In this document: one piece after another, positions 56,169 to 64,000 of the stretch
How the letters are laid out: the number at the start of each line of letters is the position of its first letter
How positions within the stretch are numbered: the first letter of the stretch is position 1
NCBI RefSeq assembly: GCF_023016085.1
Contig: NZ_JALKBF010000001.1
Location: forward strand, 186,001 to 250,000
DNA length: 64,000 bases
Reading direction: 5' to 3'
DNA from: Aliiroseovarius sp. F47248L
Lineage (GTDB): Bacteria; Pseudomonadota; Alphaproteobacteria; Rhodobacterales; Rhodobacteraceae
Notes under the pieces: model-generated
What the model was told of the DNA's origin: nothing
The model's database searches: none
What the model saw: only the letters and a program-made list of their open reading frames with translations
Position numbers and translations under genes: made by a program

Positions 56169-57230
56169 CTAAGGTGTTGGTGTGGCCCGAGCCTGCCATT
56201 TGCGCAATGCGTGCCCCATTACACGATCCCACAGGGGCGGGATCAGTGCGATCGTCGCCATCATCGGCAGCGAATACGGCAACATGGGGGCTTGGTCCGC
56301 ATTGGGTAGTGTCAGCGCGGGATAGGGCCGCATCGGATGGGCGTGATGGTCTGAATGGCGCGACGCGTTTAGCATCATATGGGAAGAAAACCAATGTGGT
56401 GTGTTCCAACTGTGATCCACACCTACCGGGGCATAGTCACCGTCCGCACGCTTTTCACGTAGAAGCCCGTAATGCTGGACGTAATCTGACAAAAGCAACT
56501 GCATCTGAGCATGAAGACAGAGCAGAAGATAAATCAGAAAACCGCCAACTCCGCCGATCCACAGTGCCCCAGCCATCATTAGCAGGCCCCCGAGAACATA
56601 GATGTAATAGGGGTTCAAACCTGGCCGCTGGCGGCGTGCAAGGTCTTGCTTTTCCATCTCATACCCCGCGATGAAAGATCCGACCCATGCACGAGGGGCA
56701 AAATCGTAGAAGCTCTCGCCTTCCTCGGCGGTGTTGGGATCGTCAGGGGTCGCCACCCATCGGTGATGAACCTTTGGATGAGCCGATGCGTGATGACCGA
56801 ACAGAAGCGAGATATAGACCCATCGGCCAACCGTGCGCAGGATGCGATTGCTGCGGTGGATCAATTCATGCGCATTCGCGTTTGACACCTGCCCAAAGAA
56901 AAGCCCGGCGGCAAGGAACGTGCAAGCGGTTGCCGCAAGGCTGTGCTGCATCCTGCCGCCAAGCGAATACACAACCAGACAGAGTAAGCCGAAGTGGCAG
57001 ATCGCAAGAAAGGCTGACAACAGATCAGCGTCATCGGCCGTTTCGTCTTCATCCAAAGCCGGTGAAACACGTGCAATAATTGCATCCAAGACATAGGCGA
57101 GCAGCGTCATATAGGTCAGGGCTGCGACTGCAAACCAGCCACCGAAAAGCGCTGCAAGCGTGATCAGCACGATGGGCGTCAAGCTCGCAAACGCGTAAAC
57201 CTTCAAGGGATGTGATAAAATACCAGACAT
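56169..57230 (-). CDS. alkB: alkane 1-monooxygenase (AlkB-type integral membrane hydroxylase)
   Basis: 353 residues, somewhat shorter than classical AlkB. The eight-histidine di-iron pattern is present: HELIH (about residue 120), FGHHASAHPKVHH (about 143-155) and NASRHSDHHAHPMRPYP (about 290). DYVQHYGL, near residue 248, is the AlkB-specific fourth motif. Four or more membrane helices surround these. It would hydroxylate medium-chain alkanes with rubredoxin-supplied electrons. No rubredoxin gene is adjacent. It is divergent from the NuoE-NuoF fusion gene. Confidence 0.92.
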   Translation of the reverse strand: MSGILSHPLKVYAFASLTPIVLITLAALFGGWFAVAALTYMTLLAYVLDAIIARVSPALDEDETADDADLLSAFLAICHFGLLCLVVYSLGGRMQHSLAATACTFLAAGLFFGQVSNANAHELIHRSNRILRTVGRWVYISLLFGHHASAHPKVHHRWVATPDDPNTAEEGESFYDFAPRAWVGSFIAGYEMEKQDLARRQRPGLNPYYIYVLGGLLMMAGALWIGGVGGFLIYLLLCLHAQMQLLLSDYVQHYGLLREKRADGDYAPVGVDHSWNTPHWFSSHMMLNASRHSDHHAHPMRPYPALTLPNADQAPMLPYSLPMMATIALIPPLWDRVMGHALRKWQARATPTP

Positions 57231-57378
57231 GAGCGCTCCGCTTACAGAACCGGTGGGGCTTTGGCGAAATATCGTGGAAACGGCTCAGATACGCAATCCG
57301 CCACATCTATGTCGTTTTTGGATGGCGCGGGCGTTGGGGCGCTGTTTATTGTGGGGCGATAACACATTGGGGTTGATC

Positions 57379-59064
57379 ATGGCGCTGGACGACAAAAAAG
57401 GCATCTGGAAATCGGGCAAAGGTAAAGGGCGCCGTAAGCCAAAGGGCCGCCAGATTGACCCTGTTGCATTGAATGAAGTGCGGGCTTTGCTGGGTGACCG
57501 TCCGCGTCGTCGCGACCTGTTGATTGAGTTTCTGCACCTGATCCAGGACGCCCACGGCCACCTGTCCGCCGCCCATCTCCGCGCGCTGGCGAACGAGATG
57601 AAGATGAGCCAAGCCGAGGTTTACGAGGTCGCCAGTTTCTATGCCCATTTCGATGTGGTGCGTGAAGACGAGACACCTCCGCCCGCCTTGACCATTCGTG
57701 TCTGTGACAGCCTATCCTGCGAACTGGCAGGGTCCGAGGCGCTGCAAAAGGCATTAGAAGACGGGCTGGACGCGGATCAGGTGCGTGTCGTGCGCGCGCC
57801 CTGCATGGGACGTTGCGATACCGCGCCTGTTTTGGAACTTGGCCATAACCACATCGACCATGCCACGCCCGAAAAGGTGCAGGCGGCGATTGCGGCGGGT
57901 GATACTCATACCAAGCTGCCTGGCTATGAAGACTTGGCGGCCTATCGCGCCGCTGGAGGCTATGCCAAACTGGAAGACCTGCGCGAGGGTGGTGATTGGG
58001 AGGCTGTGCAGACCCAAGTGCTGGACGCTGGTCTGCGCGGGCTTGGTGGGGCCGGGTTCCCGTCTGGCAAGAAATGGGGCTTCGTGCGCGCAAATGATGG
58101 CCCACGCTATCTGGCGGTCAATGGCGACGAGGGCGAGCCGGGGACTTTCAAGGACCGTTACTATCTGGAACGCACCCCTCATCTTATGCTGGAGGGCATG
58201 CTGATCGCTGCCTGGGCGGTCGAGGCCGAGACCTGCTTTATCTACATGCGCGACGAATACCCCGCCGTGCTGGAAATCCTGCGGCGCGAGATTGCGGCGC
58301 TGGAGGAGGCGGGCATCGTCGCGCCGGGCCATATCGACCTGCGCCGCGGGGCCGGGGCCTATATCTGCGGCGAAGAAAGCGCGATGATCGAATCGATCGA
58401 AGGCAAGCGGGGCCTTCCGCGTCACCGCCCGCCCTTCGTGGCGCAGGTGGGTATTTTCGACCGCCCGACCTTGGTGCACAACGTGGAAACCCTGCATTGG
58501 GTGACGCGCATCCTGCGCGAGGGCGGCGATGTGCTTTCCTCGGTCGAAAAAAATGGCCGCACGGGGCTGCGCAGTTATTCCGTTTCGGGACGCGTCGCCA
58601 ATCCGGGTGTCTACCTGCTGCCCGCCGGGTCTACGATCACCGATCTGATCGACGCCTGCGGGGGTATGGCCGACGGGCACAGCTTCAAGGCCTACCAACC
58701 GGGTGGCCCCTCATCAGGTCTGCTGCCCGCGTCGATGGATGACATCCCACTGGATTTCGATACATTACAACCACATGACACTTTCATCGGATCCGCGGCG
58801 GTTGTCGTCTTGTCGGATAAAGACAGTGCGCGCGACGCCGCGCTGAACATGCTGCGGTTTTTCGAGGATGAAAGCTGCGGCCAGTGCACCCCCTGCCGGT
58901 CTGGCTGTGAAAAAGCTGTGAAGCTGATGCAAGCCGACCACTGGGATCAGGCATTGCTAGGAGAGCTGTGTACAGTGATGCAGGATGCGTCAATTTGTGG
59001 CTTAGGACAGGCGGCGCCAAACCCGATCCTTATGACCATGAAGCACTTCCCGGACGAAATCTAA
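57379..59064 (+). CDS. NAD-dependent formate dehydrogenase-type beta subunit (NuoE-NuoF fusion)
   Basis: 561 residues from ATG 57379. The N-terminal thioredoxin-like NuoE domain binds a 2Fe-2S cluster through C-D-S-L-S-C and, later, P-C-M-G-R-C. The NuoF part follows with GLGGAGFPSGKKWGFVR, NGDEGEPGTFKDRYYLERTP, the FMN/NAD-site GAGAYICGEESAMIES and the 4Fe-4S ligands SCGQCTPCRSGC plus SICGLG. In Rhodobacteraceae this fusion usually precedes a catalytic formate dehydrogenase alpha gene. Here a lysoplasmalogenase-like gene follows instead. The interior (about 58.2-58.7 kb) looks more GC-rich than its surroundings. Confidence 0.9.
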   Translation: MALDDKKGIWKSGKGKGRRKPKGRQIDPVALNEVRALLGDRPRRRDLLIEFLHLIQDAHGHLSAAHLRALANEMKMSQAEVYEVASFYAHFDVVREDETPPPALTIRVCDSLSCELAGSEALQKALEDGLDADQVRVVRAPCMGRCDTAPVLELGHNHIDHATPEKVQAAIAAGDTHTKLPGYEDLAAYRAAGGYAKLEDLREGGDWEAVQTQVLDAGLRGLGGAGFPSGKKWGFVRANDGPRYLAVNGDEGEPGTFKDRYYLERTPHLMLEGMLIAAWAVEAETCFIYMRDEYPAVLEILRREIAALEEAGIVAPGHIDLRRGAGAYICGEESAMIESIEGKRGLPRHRPPFVAQVGIFDRPTLVHNVETLHWVTRILREGGDVLSSVEKNGRTGLRSYSVSGRVANPGVYLLPAGSTITDLIDACGGMADGHSFKAYQPGGPSSGLLPASMDDIPLDFDTLQPHDTFIGSAAVVVLSDKDSARDAALNMLRFFEDESCGQCTPCRSGCEKAVKLMQADHWDQALLGELCTVMQDASICGLGQAAPNPILMTMKHFPDEI

Positions 59065-59176
59065 GGCACGCGAAGAACGGTTCTTCCGACATCACGCTTG
59101 ACCCGCGTGCGTGGGCGGGCATGTGATGGGCATTGAGCAACCATCTTAAGTTAACGGCTTGGTGCAAGGATACGAC

Positions 59177-59812
59177 ATGACCAACCTGCCGATCCTTTTG
59201 GGCCTGTTTTTTGCCGCCGCGTATTTTCCCCTGACTTCGTCACAACCGTCTTGGTCGCGGTCGGTAATCAAGACCATACCGCTGTTAGCCTTCGCAATTG
59301 CCGCATTCGTAGCGGGCTTGGGGCCGTATCTTGTAGCGGGTTTGTTTCTGTCCGCGCTGGGGGATTTCGGCCTGTCGCGCGATGGGGACGCGTCGTTTTT
59401 ATATGGATTGTCCGCCTTCGCACTGGCCCATCTGGCGTATATTCTGCATCTGTTGGGCATATCGGGCACCCAGGTGTGGGACGCGTTTTCATCTGCCCCC
59501 ATCTCCGCAATCGTCCTTGTTGGCTTGATGATGTCGACCGAACTTTGGCTGGCCACACATACCGGGCATCTTCAATGGCCCGTGCGTATCTATGTTGTGA
59601 TTATTGGCGTGATGGGCCTGTCTGCGTTGACCATTCCGTTCGGATGGACAGTGGTTGGTGCCGGGTTGTTTATCCTTTCGGATGTGATCCTTGCCATCAA
59701 CCTGTTTCGTATGTCTGACACGCACCACCACCGGCTTAAGGCCGGATACGCGATATGGGCGTTCTACATAGCAGGACAAATGTTGATTCTTTGGGGCGGA
59801 TTGCAGGGCTGA
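59177..59812 (+). CDS. lysoplasmalogenase-like membrane protein (YhhN/TMEM86 family)
   Basis: 211 residues from ATG 59177, with AAGGA seven bases upstream. A TTG six codons earlier is the longest-frame start. About seven membrane helices are visible. The conserved acidic SALGDFGLSRDG near residue 55 and FILSDVILAINLFR near 170 match the YhhN family. Animal TMEM86B hydrolyses lysoplasmalogens. The bacterial substrate is not established. It lies after the fusion gene with about 110 bases between. Confidence 0.88.
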   Translation: MTNLPILLGLFFAAAYFPLTSSQPSWSRSVIKTIPLLAFAIAAFVAGLGPYLVAGLFLSALGDFGLSRDGDASFLYGLSAFALAHLAYILHLLGISGTQVWDAFSSAPISAIVLVGLMMSTELWLATHTGHLQWPVRIYVVIIGVMGLSALTIPFGWTVVGAGLFILSDVILAINLFRMSDTHHHRLKAGYAIWAFYIAGQMLILWGGLQG

Positions 59813-59883
59813 CGCCTATGCTGCCCTCTTCCATCCGCCCACCATGTGGCTTAGGTGGATAGAAAGCGATCAAGAGGGCGCAC

Positions 59884-61422
<1,539 letters not shown>

Positions 61423-61431
61423 GACCGGGTT

Positions 61432-62334
61432 ATGAGCGACTGGCTGCTATCGCTGGAAGGCACTGAAGCCGGTCATCAGCTTGCATTGATACTCGCCCTG
61501 TTCGCAGCGTTCCTACATGCGCTTTTCGGCGCGTTACAGAAAGGGCGGCATGATCCGTGGCTTTCGCGTGGCGCGATTGATCTGTCTTATGGCGTGATTG
61601 CAGCGCCCTTTGCGTTGTTCGTTGTCCCGTGGCCCGAGACACATATGTGGCCGATCTTCGCCGTCGTTTTCGTGATCCATGTGGGATATAAATTGGCGCA
61701 AAGTTACACCTATGCCTTGGGGTCATACACGGTGGTCTATCCCGTCGTGCGCGGTACTGGCCCTCTGTTCACGGTCTTTGGCGCGGGTCTGTTGTTTGGT
61801 GAACACTTCACTTTTGTGCAGTGGTTTGGCGTCGCAACGCTGGTGACGGGGATTTTTGCACTGGCGATCTATAACCTGCGCCATTGGCAGATGGGTCGCG
61901 CGCAGTTGAAACCGGCGCTGGCGATGGCGGTTGTGACCGGCTTGTTTGTCGCGGCCTATACCACCTATGACGCCTATGGTATCCGCGCGACCGCCAACCC
62001 ATTTACCTTCCTTGCGTGGTTTTTCTTCATCGACGGGTTCTTCATGCCGGTGATCGCGGGCTTGCGGTGGTGGAATATGCCGGAGCGACCAGCTCTTGGC
62101 CCCTTGATGGGGCGCGGCGTTCTTGGCGCCTTTCTCGCCTATTTCAGCTTCGGGTCGATCATGTTGGCGACGCGTCTGGACAGCGTGGGCGAAGCGGCGG
62201 TGCTGCGCGAAACCTCAACCGTGTTTGCCGCCTTAATCGGCTGGCTTGTGCTGAAAGAACGCGTCGGCCCGCGCCGCGTGGCGATGATGGCTTTGATCGC
62301 CGTCGGCGCCGTGATAGTCGAGATGGGTGGATAA
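61432..62334 (+). CDS. EamA/DMT family transporter
   Basis: 300 residues with about ten membrane helices in two five-helix halves (for example FAAFLHALFGALQ and GVLGAFLAYFSFGSIMLATRL). The second half contains EAAVLRETSTVFAALIGWLVLKERVG, typical of EamA domains. It could export metabolites. The substrate is unknown. The start lies nine bases after the ftsY stop and yciB begins ten bases after its end. Confidence 0.9.
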   Translation: MSDWLLSLEGTEAGHQLALILALFAAFLHALFGALQKGRHDPWLSRGAIDLSYGVIAAPFALFVVPWPETHMWPIFAVVFVIHVGYKLAQSYTYALGSYTVVYPVVRGTGPLFTVFGAGLLFGEHFTFVQWFGVATLVTGIFALAIYNLRHWQMGRAQLKPALAMAVVTGLFVAAYTTYDAYGIRATANPFTFLAWFFFIDGFFMPVIAGLRWWNMPERPALGPLMGRGVLGAFLAYFSFGSIMLATRLDSVGEAAVLRETSTVFAALIGWLVLKERVGPRRVAMMALIAVGAVIVEMGG

Positions 62335-62343
62335 GGAGACACC

Positions 62344-62952
62344 ATGACCGAGAAACAGGCAAACCCCACCGTCAGAGCAGCTTTGGAATACGGCCCCATC
62401 ATCCTGTTCTTTGTGGCCTACACATTCCTGAAAGATCGCAGCTTTATGGTGGGTGGCACCGAATATTCGGGATTTGTTGCCGTGACCGCGCTTTTCATCC
62501 CGGTTCTGGCGCTTGCCACCTTGGCAATGTGGAAAATCACCGGCCACCTGTCGAAGATGCAGATTGTGACGCTAGTGCTGGTGGTTGGCTTCGGCGGTAT
62601 GTCGATCTGGTTTAACGACGAACGGTTCTTCAAGATGAAGCCGACCATGATCTATGCTCTATTCGCGGGTATTCTGGGCTTCGGGCTGATGCGTGGCACC
62701 AGTTATCTTGAGGCCGTCATGGACCGCGCCCTGCCGCTGGAACGCGCGGGCTGGATGATCTTGACCAAGCGTCTGGCGCTGTTTTTTCTGGGCCTCGCCG
62801 TTGCGAACGAGGTGATTTGGCGCAGTATGTCCACTGATGCTTGGGTCAACTTCAAGACCTTCGGCTTGCCGCTGGCAATGTTTGCGTTCTTCATGACGCA
62901 AGCGGGATTGTTCAAGAAATACGGCACGGAAGAGGATGCCAGCGAAGGCTGA
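62344..62952 (+). CDS. yciB: inner membrane-spanning protein YciB (IspZ, septation protein A family)
   Basis: 202 residues with five or six membrane segments. Family features are ALEYGPIILFFVAYTF near residue 15, VVGFGGMSIWFNDERFFKMKPTMIYALFAG near residue 80 and LFFLGLAVANEVIWRSMSTDAWVNFK near residue 140. AAGGAG precedes the ATG. YciB/IspZ is linked to envelope integrity and septum formation. It is in the usual alphaproteobacterial position close to ftsY. Confidence 0.95.
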   Translation: MTEKQANPTVRAALEYGPIILFFVAYTFLKDRSFMVGGTEYSGFVAVTALFIPVLALATLAMWKITGHLSKMQIVTLVLVVGFGGMSIWFNDERFFKMKPTMIYALFAGILGFGLMRGTSYLEAVMDRALPLERAGWMILTKRLALFFLGLAVANEVIWRSMSTDAWVNFKTFGLPLAMFAFFMTQAGLFKKYGTEEDASEG

Positions 62953-62973
62953 CACCCTTGCGCTAAGCCGCCC

Positions 62974-63675
62974 CTATCGTTTGAATAAAACGTCCTGTGC
63001 TTTCTTGTCAGTTTGCAGATTGCTCCGCTCTTCCGATGCCAGGGCGCGTCCTCGTTGCACAGCAGGTCGCGCGCCTACCTCGTCCAGCCAGCGGGCGAGG
63101 TGAGGTTTGTCGTCGAGTGTTTGCTCTTGCCCTTCCCAAAGTGACGCCCAGCCCCAACATGCTATGTCGGCGATGGAATAGAAGTCTCCGGCAAGATAGC
63201 GATTGTCGGCAAGCTGCCGGTCCATCACGCCATAAAGCCGAGCGGTTTCCGCGCGATAGCGATCTTTGGCATAGGGCAGGTCGTTGGGTGGCTCCATCGA
63301 CGGTGCGTATTTCAGGAAGTGGTGCGCCTGGCCGGCCATGGGCCCAAGCCCGCCCATTTGCCACATAAGCCATTGATCGACCGCGATCCGGTCCCGCTCG
63401 GTCTCGCCGCAGAACGTGCCGGTCTTGCGCGCCAGATATTGCAGGATCGCACCACTTTCAAAAATCGAGATTGGCGCGCCGTCTGGTCCTTCTGGATCAA
63501 TGATCGCAGGCATTCTGTTGTTCGGAGCGATCTTCAGGAAGTCAGGTTCGAACTGATCCCCTGCGCCGATATTCACCAGTTTAACGTCGTAGGGCAGCTC
63601 CATTTCCTCCAGCGCGATGGATATCTTCCACCCGTTGGGTGTGGGCCAATAATAAAGCTCGATAGGCTTTGACAT
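62974..63675 (-). CDS. glutathione S-transferase family protein
   Basis: 233 residues from ATG 63675. The upstream in-frame extension runs into the SAM-II region and is unsupported. The N-terminal thioredoxin-like domain starts IELYYWPTPNGWKISIALEEMELPY and has the glutathione-binding PAIID region followed by SIFESGAILQYLARKTGTFCG. The C-terminal helical domain includes MGGLGPMAGQAHHFLKY and the YSIADIACWGWASLW motif, as in the YfcG/YghU-like nu class. Substrate unknown. Convergent with yciB, 21 bases apart. Confidence 0.92.
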   Translation of the reverse strand: MSKPIELYYWPTPNGWKISIALEEMELPYDVKLVNIGAGDQFEPDFLKIAPNNRMPAIIDPEGPDGAPISIFESGAILQYLARKTGTFCGETERDRIAVDQWLMWQMGGLGPMAGQAHHFLKYAPSMEPPNDLPYAKDRYRAETARLYGVMDRQLADNRYLAGDFYSIADIACWGWASLWEGQEQTLDDKPHLARWLDEVGARPAVQRGRALASEERSNLQTDKKAQDVLFKR

Positions 63676-63781
63676 ATCGTGTCTCCTTCTTTGCGGGCAG
63701 GATGACAGGCTGTGGTCGATTGGCAAGTCGGCAAGGCAGACAGGCGGTTCACATTCGGGCGAGCGGTTCACAGCTGCGCCC

Positions 63782-63810
63782 TTGACGCAATTCTTAACTG
63801 ACGCTAGGGC
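63782..63810 (+). promoter_or_regulatory. candidate promoter of the SAM-II riboswitch transcript
   Basis: TTGACG (63782-63787) and TAGGGC (63805-63810) are separated by exactly 17 bases. The start predicted near 63817 would fall at the first bases of the SAM-II aptamer, which supports the assignment even though the -10 is a weak match. Confidence 0.55.
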
Positions 63811-63815
63811 TAACG

Positions 63816-63870
63816 CGTGGCGATTTGTTCACCGGATTGCGGGCCACGTAAAATATACTGCTAAAGAGGT
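63816..63870 (+). ncRNA. SAM-II riboswitch aptamer
   Basis: The P1 stem CGTGGC (63816-63821) pairs exactly with GCCACG (63843-63848). The loop contains GATTTG and ACCGGATTGC, then GTAAAATATAC-TGCTAAAGAGGT. This matches the SAM-II consensus block order (stem, GATTT, ACC, ATTGC, stem, TAAA, GCTAAA-AGG). The pseudoknot pairs ACC (63831-63833) with GGT (63868-63870). It binds S-adenosylmethionine and in alphaproteobacteria typically represses met genes. Confidence 0.9.
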
Positions 63871-63905
63871 CAGGGACCTTGTGGGCATCTTTCCCCGCAG
63901 CTTCG

Positions 63906-63939
63906 CCCCCGACGCTCATTTTGCGGTGGGGGTTTTTTT
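63906..63939 (+). terminator. rho-independent terminator between the SAM-II aptamer and the next gene
   Basis: CCCCC-GA-CGC at 63906-63915 pairs with GCG-GT-GGGGG at 63923-63932 (two internal mismatches) around a 7-base loop, followed by seven Ts. It lies 35 bases after the aptamer and 18 bases before the downstream ATG, so it is probably the expression platform controlling read-through. Confidence 0.88.
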
Positions 63940-63957
63940 GTGCGAAAGGAACGCGCG

Positions 63958-64000
63958 ATGACAGAGGCTAAATCAGGTTGGTCGAAACGGACGATGGCCG
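63958..64000 (+). CDS. metZ: 5' end of a probable O-succinylhomoserine sulfhydrylase, cut by the window edge
   Basis: Only 14 codons are present (M-T-E-A-K-S-G-W-S-K-R-T-M-A), with GAAAGGAA upstream of the ATG. The W-S-K-R-T segment resembles the N terminus of alphaproteobacterial MetZ as I recall it. The SAM-II riboswitch directly upstream strongly indicates a methionine synthesis gene (metZ, metA or similar). MetZ would make homocysteine from O-succinylhomoserine and sulfide. The specific assignment is provisional. Confidence 0.6.
   Translation, partial: MTEAKSGWSKRTMA

Noticed and set aside
56060..56674. 204-residue plus-strand frame over the 3' end of alkB
   Set aside because: It is mostly antisense to the conserved AlkB histidine-motif region and has no recognisable domain.

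Overview
The window looks like a 64 kb stretch of core chromosome from a marine alphaproteobacterium of the Rhodobacteraceae (Roseobacter group). The case rests on moderately high GC, dense operons with 4-base ATGA/GTGA overlaps, a SAM-II riboswitch, a tandem glycine riboswitch, a leucine-rich leader peptide before leuA, and gene content such as a membrane-extended MoeB-like protein, an imelysin/di-heme/DUF1513 cluster and a dimethylglycine-dehydrogenase-like FAD protein. I see no insertion sequence, prophage, CRISPR array, rRNA or tRNA. Genus and species cannot be read from the sequence.

Layout. 1-6 kb: rsmI, a YraN-like gene, gshB and a lipase-type hydrolase, then comM, a phosphatase and cobU on the other strand. 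6-12 kb: chaN-like, coaBC, dut, a moeB-like gene, an acetyltransferase and an M3 peptidase. 12-18 kb: cation efflux, SH3 protein, hydroxyacid dehydrogenase, an HExxH lipoprotein and a large FAD/GcvT enzyme closed by a strong terminator. 18-22 kb: DUF1513, imelysin and di-heme oxidoreductase (probable periplasmic iron handling). 22-26 kb: trxC and an Lrp/AsnC regulator, divergent from ctlX, arginase and ornithine cyclodeaminase, a route from citrulline and arginine to ornithine and proline. 26-30.6 kb: gcvT-gcvH-gcvP under a tandem glycine riboswitch. 30.6-39.3 kb: housekeeping singletons (GGCT, MATE, gltX, zincin, DUF1801, a secreted MBL-fold protein, nadE) and a secreted 18-19-repeat MORN protein. 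39.3-42.5 kb: leuA behind an apparently leaderless leucine attenuator, then an MFS transporter with a histidine-rich tail. 42.6-49.3 kb: mreB and the overlapping mreC-mreD-mrdA-rodA chain, with a 2-hydroxyacid dehydrogenase coupled to its end. 49.3-55.9 kb: a co-directional run (read right to left) of a small membrane peptide, xpaC, telA, a DUF2927 lipoprotein, an SPFH protein, a zinc-ribbon membrane protein, a nitroreductase and dtd. 56-63 kb: alkane hydroxylase, a NuoE-NuoF fusion of formate-dehydrogenase type, a lysoplasmalogenase-like protein, ftsY with two Pro-Glu arrays, an EamA transporter, yciB and a GST. The right edge carries a SAM-II riboswitch, a terminator and the first codons of a probable metZ.

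The strongest regulatory features are the two riboswitches, the leuA leader, and a 12-bp inverted repeat that overlaps the Lrp-family gene's own start codon and recurs in the ctlX promoter region. The most system-like accessory locus is the xpaC-telA-lipoprotein-SPFH-zinc-ribbon run, which resembles a membrane or envelope stress module without a PspA gene. Coding starts were moved downstream from the longest frame wherever a ribosome binding site, signal peptide or neighbour overlap supported it, and each such case is noted.
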